Assembly: GCF_000143415.4 (NCBI RefSeq)
Contig: NW_003314268.1
Coordinates: 3,237,502 to 3,301,501, forward strand
Reading direction: 5' to 3'
DNA from: Selaginella moellendorffii
Taxonomy: Eukaryota; Streptophyta; Lycopodiopsida; Selaginellales; Selaginellaceae
Length of the DNA stretch: 64,000 nucleotides
Program-made: the position numbers and the translations under genes
The notes under the pieces: model-generated
What the model was told of the DNA's origin: nothing
The model's database searches: none
The model's input: the letters and a program-made list of their open reading frames with translations, nothing else
In this document: positions 1 through 10,537 of the stretch, in pieces
How positions within the stretch are numbered: the first letter of the stretch is position 1
Layout: each line of letters opens with the position of its first letter

Positions 1-1699
1 TTTAAAATTTATATTAAAACATAAATTTTAATATGAGTAGTTTATCATTCGTTTGTACTTTTTGTAATGCATTGCATTTTAAAGATGAAAACTCTTCATT
101 ATGCTTCTAGAATAACCAAGTTAAATTACCCCCAATTTCACCTTTACCATTTGATATACTTTCACTTTACAAGCAAACTAATAACTCTAATTTTAGAACA
201 AATATTAGACACCACAATAGTGCTCTTGCTTTCACATCTATATCTTCTAATATTGATATTGTAAAAGGTCATGGTCCTTATTGCTTTAAAATTCATGGTC
301 AAATATATCATAATATTGTGGCAGCACATCCTTCTAAAGGTCAATATCGAACTTATGGACAACTTTATATGCTTGACACTCTAGAAGCTACAGATATAAG
401 AAAGCAAAACCCTTTTAATTTAAGCTGTAAGACAAACTTACTTGCACTAAAAACATCTTGATGCTCTCCTTTGTCATGTTAATCCATATGCTCAAGCTTT
501 CAAAATGATGTATGAAATGGAACAAAAAGAAACTTGTTCTACTACACTTCAGGTTATCTCATAGGTGGTGTTTACATGTTATTAAAAACTGAAGGAATTG
601 ATCCACAATGCTATAATAATCCACGAACAAATGATGTTGCTATTGTGTTTGTTAGATGGAGAGCCATCATATACTTGTGAAATTTATACATATCCAACTA
701 TAAACAACTCTAAATGTATCTCAACACTTGATTATAATTGTGATCCAATGGTTTACCCATTAATATTTCTATTTGGTGACAAAGGCTGGCACAAAAATAT
801 TTTTAATTCCAGATATCAAATTATATTACTCCAATATTATGCATATCATTTATCTATAAGAGACATAATATACCTTGGTTTTGATCAAATTTTACATGCA
901 AAAAAACTCACACAATAATATATAATCGATGCTTCTGTAAAAGTTGAAAGCAATAATTTGAATTACTATTGCCCTCATAAGAAACAACTGCAAGTTGAAA
1001 TGTATATTGGTCTTATAGATTATGTTGCAAACCATGCTACTAATGAAAATATAAATCCACACAAGATTATTATGTTACCTTCAAGTTTTGGGGTGGCCCT
1101 AGAGCAATGCAACAAAATTATCAAGATGCAATAGCTATAGTTACTCATTTCTCAAAGCCAAATCTTTTCATTACTTTTACATGAAATCCTAAATAGCTAG
1201 AAATTTCTAAAAACTTACATCCAAATGAAGGCCTTGAAGATCATCTAGACTTGGTTTCTAGAGTATTTCATATCAAGCTTAAAGAATTTTTAAATAATAT
1301 TACTAAAAAAATATTTTTGAAAATTGTATTTTTTTTATATATATAATTGAATTTCAAAAGAGAGGCCTTCCACATTGTCACTTTCTAGGTATATTATCTC
1401 ATGAAAACAAAATTAAACACCATGATACTATTAACCAGTATATAATAGTACAATTGCTTGATCCTCAAGATGAACTTGAAATTTTTAAAATAATACATCT
1501 CATATGATATATAGTTTATGTAGGCCTCTTTCCTCTAATAGTCCTTGCATGGCAATTGGCATTTGCTCAAAAGGTTATCCAAAACCATTTAATTATAAAA
1601 TTACTTTTAGTATTGATAGATGTCCAGATTATTATAAACTTGATAATGGCTGCACATTTCTAAAAAATGGGCGTTATATTAATAATCATTGGGTAGTAT

Positions 1700-2628
1700 T
1701 GTAGTGCACATGGTTTTTACCCTTTATCCTATGGTGATTTACCATAGGATAACACTACGAAGCGGAACCTAAACCCTCTTTGTGCCACGTGACAGATGCC
1801 ATGTGTCACATGCCACATGTCCAAAGGACAGTGGTGCGGAACCTGAGTTTTAAGGCCTTGGGCCACTGAACGAAGGAACAGTGCCAAACTCCCAAGCTTG
1901 GAGCCAATGAGTGACGGAACCGAATCATGAAACAACTCCCGAACATACAGCCCAAAGAGCAAAAGGATAGGAGCCTGAAGCGACTTGGAGCAGTCCTGGA
2001 GCAACCAACATCCTAATGCCAGGACCAACATGCAAAATGGAGCCAAACGGAGTCCGGCGCTATTTCGGCATACCGGTGGGCTAACATGAAGACATGGGTA
2101 CTCCACCAGCTCCACGGTGACAGTATATCCAAATCTCATGATAATCAATGTCTCATAATCTCAGATATCAATGTCCTCATTTACTATTGTACTCCATTTC
2201 TGCATTGAATCTACCAATCCTTCCATTGTATAGACCAATTATTCCATGTGAGGCGACTAGTCATCCACCCGTACCGCAATCCCAGAGTGGATACCTTTGT
2301 CCATGGATACTCCACACAAGAGGAAGGACGTACGCATGGATGCCCAATTCGTATGATTTCAAATTTAGGGGTAGGAATATACCTTGCTCAAGGGTATATT
2401 ATATTTTTTTTTAAGTAGCCACTAATCAATGGGAATCGAACCCGTGCCATTTGCTCCGATACCAACTGTAGCGCACCTTATCTCTCTCCTCTTAAGCCAA
2501 CTGGAAAAGGGGCAATTGTTAGATAAGAGAGTCTTTAGTGGCTATTTTATCCCCATTTATCCCCCAAGGTTCTAAGGATCCACAGTGACAGTATATCCAA
2601 ATCTTATCCCATGATCACATGCGCTACA
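1700..2628. mobile_element. 929-bp non-coding LTR-like insertion nested in the Helitron
   Basis: The Helitron reading frame breaks at WVV (about 1696) and resumes with PYNKYL at about 2633. The intervening DNA begins TGTAGTGCACATG and ends CACATGCGCTACA, so it has TG...CA ends and imperfect inverted termini. It is flanked by near-identical 5-mers agtat (1695-1699) and agtac (2629-2633). On the minus strand the sequence GCGCTACA (2467-2474) is followed by TTGGTATCGGAGC, which resembles an initiator-tRNA-Met primer-binding site. The segment 2467-2628 may therefore be one LTR. A motif (gtgacagtatatccaaatct) occurs at 2116 and again at 2584. The interior around 2045-2110 resembles 56962-57050, inside a 930-bp insertion with the same kind of ends. 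No protein of retroelement type is encoded. Confidence 0.65.
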
Positions 2629-3609
2629 AGTACCTTATAATAAATACCTTTATAAAAAATATAATGCTCATATTAATATTAAAATTTATGCTACTATAAA
2701 AAGTATTAAATATTTATTTCAATATGTCTATAAAGGTTATGATTGTGCTACAATTGAATTCCATTTAGCAACCCAACAACCTGATAGTATTTTAAATTGG
2801 GATAAAATCTCAACTTTTCTAAATAGACATTATGTATCTGCTCCAAAGGCAATATGAAACTTTTTAAATTTAAAATGCATGGTTATTCGACCTCTATAAT
2901 CTGCTTTCCAAATTTTCAAAATGTATATTTTATAGAAGGTTCTAAACAAATGGCACTTCAAAGAGCTACTCAATATTGATAAAATGGTTTGAATTAAATA
3001 TAAATGATCCAAATGCTAGACAATATATATATCCTGAAATCCCTTTATATTATATATTTAACCTTTATACTCATAATTAAAAAATTTGACATACAAGAAA
3101 TGTCATTCCCCAAATATATTCTGTGTTGCTATCTAATGTTGAACTATATTATTTACGTCTTATTTTACTCCATAAAAAAGGTGTTATGTCTTTCAAAGAT
3201 CTCAAGATAGTTATCAATATTTATTATGATATATTTCAACAAATTGCAAATGCAATAGGGCTTATAGCTAATGATACCAAATGGAAAAAATATTTAGAAA
3301 ATGTTTGATTTTTTAGAATGCCATCACAATTAAGACAATTATTTGTATTACTTTGTATCATTTGCACTCCAAAAGATCTTTACTTCTTATGGGATAAATT
3401 TAAAGATGTCCTCTTAGAGGATTTCATGCAAGTAAATATAATTTTTCATTATAAACATGCTTTATATGATATAAATATTAAAATGAAAATGCATGGAAAA
3501 ACTAATCAAAACTACCACCTACCTTTATCATCTGAAAATTTTGATAATAAAAATATTTTCAACTCAACACAAATATATCAAAATGTTAAACAAAATATTC
3601 CTTGATTAA

Positions 3610-4745
3610 ATCAAGAACAATTAAATATTTTTAATGATATTCTTAATGTTATTGATCACCTAACTGAGCATAATCAATACATTTTCATTGATGGACCTAG
3701 TGGTACTAATAAAATGTTTCTTCTTAACACTCTTATAAATATTTTACAACTGAAAAAAATAAACGTTATTAGCATGGCTTTGACAGAAATTGCAAGTACT
3801 TTACTTTATAATGGACACACCACTTTTAAACTTCATATTCTAATAAATGAAACATCAACTTCTACTATAACTGCTAATAGTAAAGCAGGTATAAGAATCA
3901 AAACTACTTACATATTATTATGGGATGAAATAAGTATGGTTAATAGTCATGCATTCACTGTTGTTTATTGAGTGTTGCAAGACCTAAAAAATACATCATT
4001 ACCTTTTGGTGGCATAATTATTGTCACTAGTAGAGACTTTACATAGACACTTCCAATCATTCCACATGGATATAGTGTATAAATTGTTTCAAGTTTTGTA
4101 ATATCTTTGAAAATAAATATGTAACTTGCTTAAAGTGATAAATCATAAGTTAAATGGCTTCTCAAAGTCGAAAATGGTGAAAATTTTCAAAATTTACCAT
4201 CTTTACCTTCTAACTCCATTTTATTACCTCATACACAACTAATTTATTGATCTATTATTGATTTTATCTACCCTTCAATACTTGATATTTCAAATCCTTA
4301 TATTGCAGCCAATTGAGTCATATTTACCCCATTTAACAATGACATATTTGCAATCAACAACACTATTGTCTCTAAATTACAAGGTGATACATATATCTAC
4401 AAAAGTGTTGATTTTGTTGATATTAAACATCTTGAAAACTTTCTAATAGAATTCCTAAATTTTATCACACCTTCTAGTCTCCCACCACACAAACTCTCTC
4501 TCAAACAAAATGCTATTTTTATCCTCCTAAGGAATATGTCTCCATCAGTAGGACTATGCAATGGCATATGTCTCATCTTGAAAAGTGCACTACCAAATGT
4601 TTAAGATTGTGAAATTGTGATGGGGCAATTTAAAGGGACAAGAGTTTTTATCCCATATATCACATTAATACCATCAAATATAAAAATTTCAAGTCCATTT
4701 AGGTTACTGCTTAACAATCTCCAAATGCCAAAGATATTTAATTGA
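3610..4745 (+). pseudogene. Pif1-like helicase domain of the Helitron (pseudogene)
   Basis: This is the SF1B helicase part of the Helitron protein. Motif I appears as FIDGPSGTNKMF (about 3688-3720), against the usual GxGGTGKT, so the catalytic Lys region is altered. Motif II appears as LLWDEISMV (about 3915-3945). The C-terminal signature TPSSLPPHKLSLK...LLRNMSPSVGLCNG lies at about 4465-4570, followed by RVFIPYITLIPS at about 4640. The reading frame is broken by stops, for example after position 3968, so no functional helicase can be made. Confidence 0.8.
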
Positions 4746-4918
4746 GTTGGAGTTTACTTGCCCCAGTAATTTTCACTCATGGATAACTTTATATAGCTTT
4801 ATCAAGATACATGGATTTGGAATTAAACACGCTCTTCTATTTTTATAATCAACACTGTTTATAAAAAGGTTTAATATAAAACCTCTTTCTAAACCACATA
4901 GCATTTGCTAGGCAAGTA

Positions 4919-5368
4919 TTGAGCAGCTGTTTGAAAGAACAAGTGTGCCAATTCAGAAGAACTCTAAATGTGGTGAACAAATATCTTTTTCTCTTTTTCT
5001 TTTTATCCATTTTGGCAATGAATGCAAGGGCATTTTGCACTCCTCCATGTACTAGGTTTGCTTGGCAGCAGCATTGCTCGAGCAAAAGGGCTGTGGAAAG
5101 ATCGGGGATCAAGCAGCTAAAGAAAAACTATAACCAAGTTATACTTTTCAAGATCGTCTCCCAAGATCCCCAAAAACTTTTCAGGAAGCAATGCAGAGAG
5201 CCCATCATCAAGAAATCCATCAAGAAGAGGGAATTTTTGCTAAAAAACCATTTGAACTGGAGAACACACATAGCTGCGGTTTTTGCTGGTGCAATTTTGC
5301 TCGCAACTCTTGCATTTGCAGCCGATGCTCTCAAGATGTGCTCTTGTCTTCTGAAAGAATGCCAGTAA
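4919..5368 (+). CDS. Unrecognised ORF, possible exon of a small membrane protein
   Basis: An open frame of 149 codons that I do not recognise. It has a hydrophobic segment near the start (YLFLFFFLSILAMNARA) and a second near the end (HIAAVFAGAILLATLAFAADAL), with a lysine/arginine-rich region between. A plausible splice donor (CAG|GTAATT-like) lies at the 3' end and a pyrimidine-rich tract near 5410-5455 could lead into a second exon. A similar short motif (TTTGCTAGGCAAGTA versus TTCTGCTGGGCAAGTA) lies on each side of the region at about 4904 and 5680. The overlapping minus-strand ORF 5128-5502 looks like its shadow. It could equally be non-coding. Confidence 0.25.
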   Translation: MSSCLKEQVCQFRRTLNVVNKYLFLFFFLSILAMNARAFCTPPCTRFAWQQHCSSKRAVERSGIKQLKKNYNQVILFKIVSQDPQKLFRKQCREPIIKKSIKKREFLLKNHLNWRTHIAAVFAGAILLATLAFAADALKMCSCLLKECQ

Positions 5369-5803
5369 TTGTATTCTTCTCTTTGAACTTTCTGATGCTT
5401 TAAACTTAATAATTGTTTCTTTTCTTTTCTGGTTTTTCCTTCTAAAGGAGAAATACTGGCAACAAAACCATGATGCTCAAATCTCGAAGCTATCCCAATC
5501 ATCTGGTACTCACCTCACACACACAGGCAGCTGAGGCAAGATCTTTCTTTCACGCTTTCTTCACGCTAAAACTTTCAACATATCCAAGTCTCTGTGACAT
5601 AAAACTCTTGGCCAATGTCTTTATCTTTTGGCTCAGATTTAAAGTTTTTTGAAAACTTCACTTTGCCAACCCACTAGCTTTCTGCTGGGCAAGTACTAGT
5701 TAATATATAGCATTAACCGTACTTAGTTGTGCACCTAGACCATTTTATTTATTTTCTATTTGTTCTTAATTTTACGATACATTAGTTAACACCAGCAACT
5801 AAG

Positions 5804-5867
5804 GTGGACGTGCCAAGAGGTTACTGGGCTGTGGGCTGGCCCTCGCAGATTTGAATCCTGACGTCCC
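5804..5867 (+). pseudogene. tRNA-Ser relic lacking the anticodon arm
   Basis: The sequence begins GTGGACGTGCCAAGAGGTTA and ends with a T-arm (CGCAGATTTGAATCCTG) and ACGTCC. This is colinear with the intact tRNA-Ser(AGA) gene at 25398-25478, which starts GTGGACGTGCCAGAGTGGTTA and carries GCAGGTTCGAATCCTGC. The whole anticodon stem and loop is missing and the 3' acceptor strand is incomplete. It therefore looks like a decayed tRNA copy or a tRNA-derived retroposon end. Confidence 0.6.
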
Positions 5868-5902
5868 TTTCTATGTTAAAAAATACGAAATAGTTCCGAT
5901 GC

Positions 5903-7646
5903 TTACTGCGATTTATCCCACTCAGAGTTTTGCAGGCACGCCGGATCGAGATGGTCGGGACCCAGCCGGACGCAGTTGATGTAATTCACCAAGCTGTGGC
6001 CGGCGATCCCAGGCACGAGCAAGCCTGCAATCCTTGCCACAGTGGACAACCTCGTCTCGCTAAACTCCCCGCCATATCTATAGCTCATGAAGAAGCTCTG
6101 GACGAGCTCGAACAGCGCGTAAAGCCGGGACAGCACCATGTAAACCGGGGAGAGGAAATTGGGAAATGGCTCGTCCGGAAGGATCTGCGCAGAAAGTTAA
6201 TATGGATCCTACTCAAAGAGCAGTGTGTCGAAGTGAAGTACCTGGAGGGTGTAGTTGTAAGTGAAGTAGCAGCAATGCCCGAAATGCTTGAAGCCAAACA
6301 AAGAGTTGTCGAAGGGGACTCGAGCTACCACGTCGTTATTGTAGACAACTCTAAAGTACCTCATGGTTGGCTTGTTTAAGCTGGCGTCCATGAAGGACGC
6401 GAAGCTCTCGTCTCCAACACGGGGCTGGCCAAACGTGTAGAGCGCCGCGAGCCTCCTGGCAACATCGTCCTCGGTGTTGTAAAAGATGCGATGCTCTTCC
6501 CGGTTGTAGAAGAGCATGGCGGTGAAGAGAGTCGCTAGAGCGCCGCCGAGGCTGTGACCGGTGATGTAGAGCTTTGCGTTTCTGTGGTTCCGTAGGATAG
6601 TGATGAGCTCCGCGCTGATGTGGTCGTACGCAAGCAGCTTCGTCTCGTCGCTGAGGACAAAGTCCGGCAGTCCAGACGTCGGAGTCTGTGGCAACGGAGT
6701 CCTCGAGTTCTCGTAGATGTTCTGCTTCAACCTCTGGAAGCTTTGCATCCTGTTCCTGTCGCCCAGGCCCAGTGCTTCAAGGAATCCGAGATGGACACGG
6801 CCGAGCTGCGGCAGCTCGTACCAGGAGAAATCCAAGTCTGTGCACCAGTCGTATGCATTGAAGGCTTCCGTTCCCCGGAAGGCAAGAACGATGGCTTCTG
6901 CATCAGTTTCCCGGTCGGCGAAGATGAAAGCTTGAGTCGAGCTTTTTTTCTGAAACTCTGTAGCATGAAAGAGAGACAGCAACGTCAGATGAAACTGGTT
7001 AGCGAGAAAAATAACCTCTTACCGTTCCAACAGTTGTAAGTTCCTAGTAGATGCATCTGCAAAGGAGAAGCTGATGGAGCAGAGGTTGTGCAAGGCTCGG
7101 ACTTACCTTCCAATTCTGATTCACGACAAATTCGATGAACTTCGGGCTCTCATACGCAACTTTAGACGCCATAGCACAAACATCTGCTACCGCTTTGGAG
7201 TCTGGACATGAAAGACACAGACGCTGAGACGAAGGGGCTTGGAGGAGGCTGGTTCTTGGTTCCATGTGGCCGTTGAAAGTCAGGTAGCTCTCCGAGTCCT
7301 CGGCAAAATCAACAAGCGCTGGAAGAACAGAACACAATCAAAAGTCAACACCGTGAAATCAATTCTATTTACCTTGTGGATCTATCGAAAGAGCATACAA
7401 GGTCCTGAGAATTCCTCCATTGGCTGCACAAAGGTTAATTGCCTTCTCCGCCCATCTTCCGAAGTGCTTCAGCGGTTGAGAGACAGACCTCACGCTCCGG
7501 AGCATAAACAGAGAACATCTCGCTCTCCAATCCAAGTTCACGCTCCCGACTTCCAAAGAATGCGAGATGTGAGGCCACAGGTACGACCACACGCTCGTAT
7601 AGTGTGTTACAAGGTAGCTGCTATCATCTGCGACAATCCCGCTCAT
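5903..7646 (-). CDS. Class-3 (alpha/beta hydrolase) lipase
   Basis: Predicted triacylglycerol lipase of the plant class-3 family, hydrolysing acylglycerol esters. Five exons fit: 7646-7373, 7318-7107, 7056-7023, 6957-6242 and 6184-5903. They total 1518 nt, giving a 505-residue protein, normal for the family. The tiny third exon encodes MHLLGTYNCWN and joins a conserved block. The catalytic serine lies in GHSLGG (about residue 311). The neighbouring FGQPRVGD and the later conserved VP segment and C-terminal HSLVNYINC are typical of this family. No clear signal peptide is visible at the chosen ATG; the start could lie further upstream in another exon. The next gene downstream on this strand is far away, so it is a stand-alone gene. 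Confidence 0.9.
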
Positions 7647-8783
7647 CCTGAAAGGAGCCTCACGATGGGAAAGTTCAAGAGCGAAGAGAAGAATAAGAGG
7701 ATAGCTTTAAAACATGAAATTCCGACTTACCACAACTCCTTACAAAGAGGAATGTGTTTGGAAAATTCAGTCAATGCGAGCTGGCTGCTAACTAGTCCCG
7801 CACGTATCCTGCAGCACGCTTTTTTCGCCAAAACACGAAATTAGGCCCCTAGTCATTTTCGTCAAATGAAACACTACCTCGGATGTTGTCCTTCCACGCC
7901 GATCTCCTCCGTGTCAGCCCCCTGGCCGTCGTCTCCTGCACTCGATCATCTCATATCTGCTGTTGCCACCTCTGTCGTTGCGTTTGGATTTCGGCTGCTG
8001 GCTCCCCATGCTGAGACACCTGCTTTTCCGGATGTATCCGCGTTTTTGCCTTCTTGTCGCCTGCCGGGATACGCATCCTCCGCTTTCTCGCCCGCACTTA
8101 TTTTCTGCCGTAGCGTTCTTCGAGTACTTTGCGTGAATTTAACCCGAGTGACGACAAGTACTTGAGATTTTTTAAGTCGTCCCAAAGGTGTTAATGCCTG
8201 AGGCTGAGAGATGACTTCCAAATTCTCTCTCCCTGAGACAAAGTTCTGAGCGATAATCTGACCGAAATCTGGTGGAGAAGCTGCCCGAGAACGTCACGAG
8301 CCGATGTCTCCCTTCACAGCTCTACGGGACTCCTCCCAGAAAATTCGGAACTTCCTTGTGTCTGGTGCGTTATTGGAGACAAAAGAACTCCAGGGAAACA
8401 AGAGCTCCTCCTTGGGCTACGCCACGCACCGCCTAATGGGCCAATGTTTCTCGCTTCGTTCTTCACACTTATTTCTGGCCATCTTCACCACTTTGGAGGT
8501 AGTCAGTGCTCTGATTCTATGTCAACCAGGATGATTTGAAGGTCAGCCATCTGGCCAGATGGTAGCTCGTGTGGCGCGGGATCGTCGACAGCAACTCTGA
8601 AAAAATAACACACAAGAAAAGAAAAGAGAAAAGGTTCAACTCTCTACGATGGAAGTATAAGCAAGGCGCTCACCACTCGATTAGATTCCATCTTCAGCGC
8701 CAGCTGAAATTTCCGGTAAGTTGAAACGGAGCGCAAAGAACGTAATCGAACCGAGCACCTTTCCAGAACAAACACTTTGCATT
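7647..8783. other. Intergenic stretch between lipase and deformylase genes
   Basis: I see no supportable gene here. Open frames at 7866-8165 (+) and 7946-8221 (-) overlap, lack recognisable domains and look random. The right part should contain the 3' UTR of the deformylase gene and the left part the promoter of the lipase gene. Confidence 0.4.
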
Positions 8784-9870
8784 TCAAGACGCTACTGAGC
8801 TTAACAGTTTGTCTTTAACCGACTCGGGACGAGGCGTCCCAGTTCTGTTCTCAAACTCCTCTTCCAGATTCTGCAACAAAGCCGTGAGAGAACATACAAC
8901 AATGGAATCTATACAGGCAACAGTACCAAAAGTTCTTTTCCAATGGAGTTCAATGCTTTTGGAGTCATCCGGTCAATGTAGAGGACACCCTGTGCGAACA
9001 AATACCACGGCCACCTTGATGTCTGCACAGAAGAAACCAAACGAGACCTTACCTCCAGGTGATCATACTCATGTTGGAAAATTCGAGCAGTCCAGCCCCT
9101 GAAGGTGGTACCGAATTTCTTCCCGTTGATATCTTGAGCTTCGACTCGGATCGATATCGGTCTCTGGGAACAAAGACATAAACCATAAAGAGAATCTCTA
9201 AGTACAAAGGAATAGTACCTCGACATCGGCTTGAGCGCTGTAAAAAGATAGGCATCCTTCTCTATCAGCTTCTCGCTCTTTCCCAAACTTGACAATCATT
9301 GGATTCACGAAAACGTACTCTTTGCCTTTGCCTCTTTCACCCTCGGGATTAAAGACCATGAGCCTGGCATTGACGCCTACCTGTGGAGCGGACAAGCCTA
9401 CTCCATCTGTCCTGGCAAAAAAGAAAAGAAGACAAGAAAACAAAGCATGCCAGCGTTTGGCAGCGATGAAATTCGCGAAGAACATACCTGTACATCACGT
9501 CCAGCATCTCATCGACAAGCTTCTTGAGGTTATCATCAAAGGAATTGATGCGGATGTTCCTCGCGCGGAGCTTGGGATCGGGATACAAGACAATGCTGAG
9601 ATTGGAATCGAATTCCACGGGGCCAGCTGCGAGGAAACAAGAAAATCAGGAGGCAAGAACCGTATACCACGCAATCTCACCATCGGCTTCCTCCCGTATC
9701 TTCTTCAGCTCCGTGAACAGCCGTCTAGCTGCCGTTATCACTTGAAATCCTCGCTGCTGCTGCTGCCGGAATACGCCCGCATTCAATCTCGATCGAAATC
9801 CATTCCGTGGCGCCACGGATTTCCGCCACGCGACGGCGCATCCCACCGCCAGGCGCCCCGCTGCCGCCAT
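8784..9870 (-). CDS. PDF1B: Organellar peptide deformylase (PDF1B type)
   Basis: Removes the formyl group from N-terminal Met of nascent proteins in plastids or mitochondria. Six exons fit: 9870-9681, 9626-9488, 9411-9219, 9163-9053, 8989-8927 and 8870-8784. They total 783 nt, 260 residues. The three metal-binding/active-site motifs are all present: motif I GVGLSAPQVG, motif II EGCLSF, motif III HEYDHLE. The first exon is rich in Ala/Arg and poor in acidic residues (MAAAGRLAVGCAVAWRKSV...), as for a transit peptide. An in-frame ATG 15 bases upstream (9885) is an alternative start. The last exon (NLEEEFENRTGTPRPE) resembles the C-terminal tail of PDF1B. It is divergently arranged with SmE. Confidence 0.92.
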
Positions 9871-9956
9871 TGCCCAAATAACCACAGGAAATTAGGGTTC
9901 TTGCAGATTTATTTTAGGGCTCTCGGCAAGGCGGAGGAGAAGCGCGCGCGGCAGCC
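9871..9956. promoter_or_regulatory. 86-bp bidirectional promoter between PDF1B and SmE
   Basis: The two start codons face away from each other and are separated by only 86 bp, so both 5' leaders and the core promoters must share or overlap this interval and the first exons. No TATA box is visible; the region is GC-rich near the SmE start. Confidence 0.6.
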
Positions 9957-10223
9957 ATGGCGACCTCCAAAGTCCAGCGGATCATGACCCAGCCCATCAA
10001 TCTCATCTTCCGGTTCCTGCAGAGCAAGGCGACGATCCAGGTGTGGCTGTTTGAGCAGAAGGATTTGAGAATCGAGGGCCGGATCATAGGGTTTGACGAG
10101 TACATGAATCTGGTACTGGACGACGCCTACGAGATCTCGCTCAAGAAGAAGTCGCGCAAGCCGCTGGGCCGGATCCTCCTCAAGGGCGATAACATCACGC
10201 TCATGATGAACACCGGCAAGTAG
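9957..10223 (+). CDS. SNRPE: Small nuclear ribonucleoprotein E (SmE)
   Basis: One of the seven Sm proteins that form the ring around U1, U2, U4 and U5 snRNAs in the spliceosome. The 88-residue protein is full length for SmE and begins [19 protein letters not shown]. The Sm1 motif region contains [19 protein letters not shown] and the Sm2 motif [14 protein letters not shown], which carries the RNA-contacting KGDN. The gene has no intron. It lies head-to-head with PDF1B. Confidence 0.97.
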   Translation: MATSKVQRIMTQPINLIFRFLQSKATIQVWLFEQKDLRIEGRIIGFDEYMNLVLDDAYEISLKKKSRKPLGRILLKGDNITLMMNTGK

Positions 10224-10537
10224 TAGCAGAAAAAAAATCTCTGAGAGAAGTTGCAAGATGGGCTTTATTTTTCGCTCTTGTTCTTGGTGAGTGTCTTTGT
10301 ATCTCGTTTACCATGGCTCTAGCAGCTCAAAGAGCTTTCACGCATTCTAGTTGAGTTGACTTTCTAGTCCCGCCCAGTCAAAGACGTTGGCTGGGGTCTT
10401 CTTTCATTCACGGCCTTGGACTAGATAAAAGCAAAGCCTCTGCAAACAATGAGAGAATTGATCCTACATGACGAAATGAAAGAATCCACGATCGCCCTTG
10501 CGGCAAGAAATCAAAGATCGATCCACCTTGAGTTGAG
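10224..10537. other. Convergent 3' flanks of SmE and the P450 gene
   Basis: Only 314 bp separate the SmE stop from the stop of the oppositely oriented P450. This space holds both 3' UTRs; no other feature is visible. Confidence 0.5.

Larger units (their letters stand above)
1..4750 (+). mobile_element. Degenerate Helitron (Rep/helicase polyprotein relic), interrupted
   Basis: A broken Helitron coding region read on the plus strand, probably already inside the element at the window edge. Translated pieces appear in family order. First is the stretch containing HGPYCFKIHGQIYH (about 270-310), like the conserved segment before the helicase-like N domain. Next comes YPLIFLFGDKGWH (about 755-795), a hallmark of that domain. 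Then WVV (about 1690) continues as PYNKYLYKKYNAHI (about 2633-2685), like the usual WVVPYNPYL segment. LRQLFVLLCIICTP...LWDKFKDVLLEDF (about 3330-3425) follows, and finally the Pif1-like helicase. Frameshifts and stops are frequent, so it cannot be autonomous. The element is very AT-rich compared with the genes to its right. I did not find the hallmark Helitron ends (TC start, CTRR end with hairpin). Confidence 0.85.

Noticed and set aside
1729-2148. 139-codon minus-strand ORF inside the 929-bp insertion
   Set aside because: It has no retroelement motif; the insertion's family copy at 56854-57783 shows no matching frame.
7866-8221. Overlapping ORFs on both strands upstream of the lipase
   Set aside because: No domain, no codon or splice support, and both strands are equally open in GC-rich sequence.
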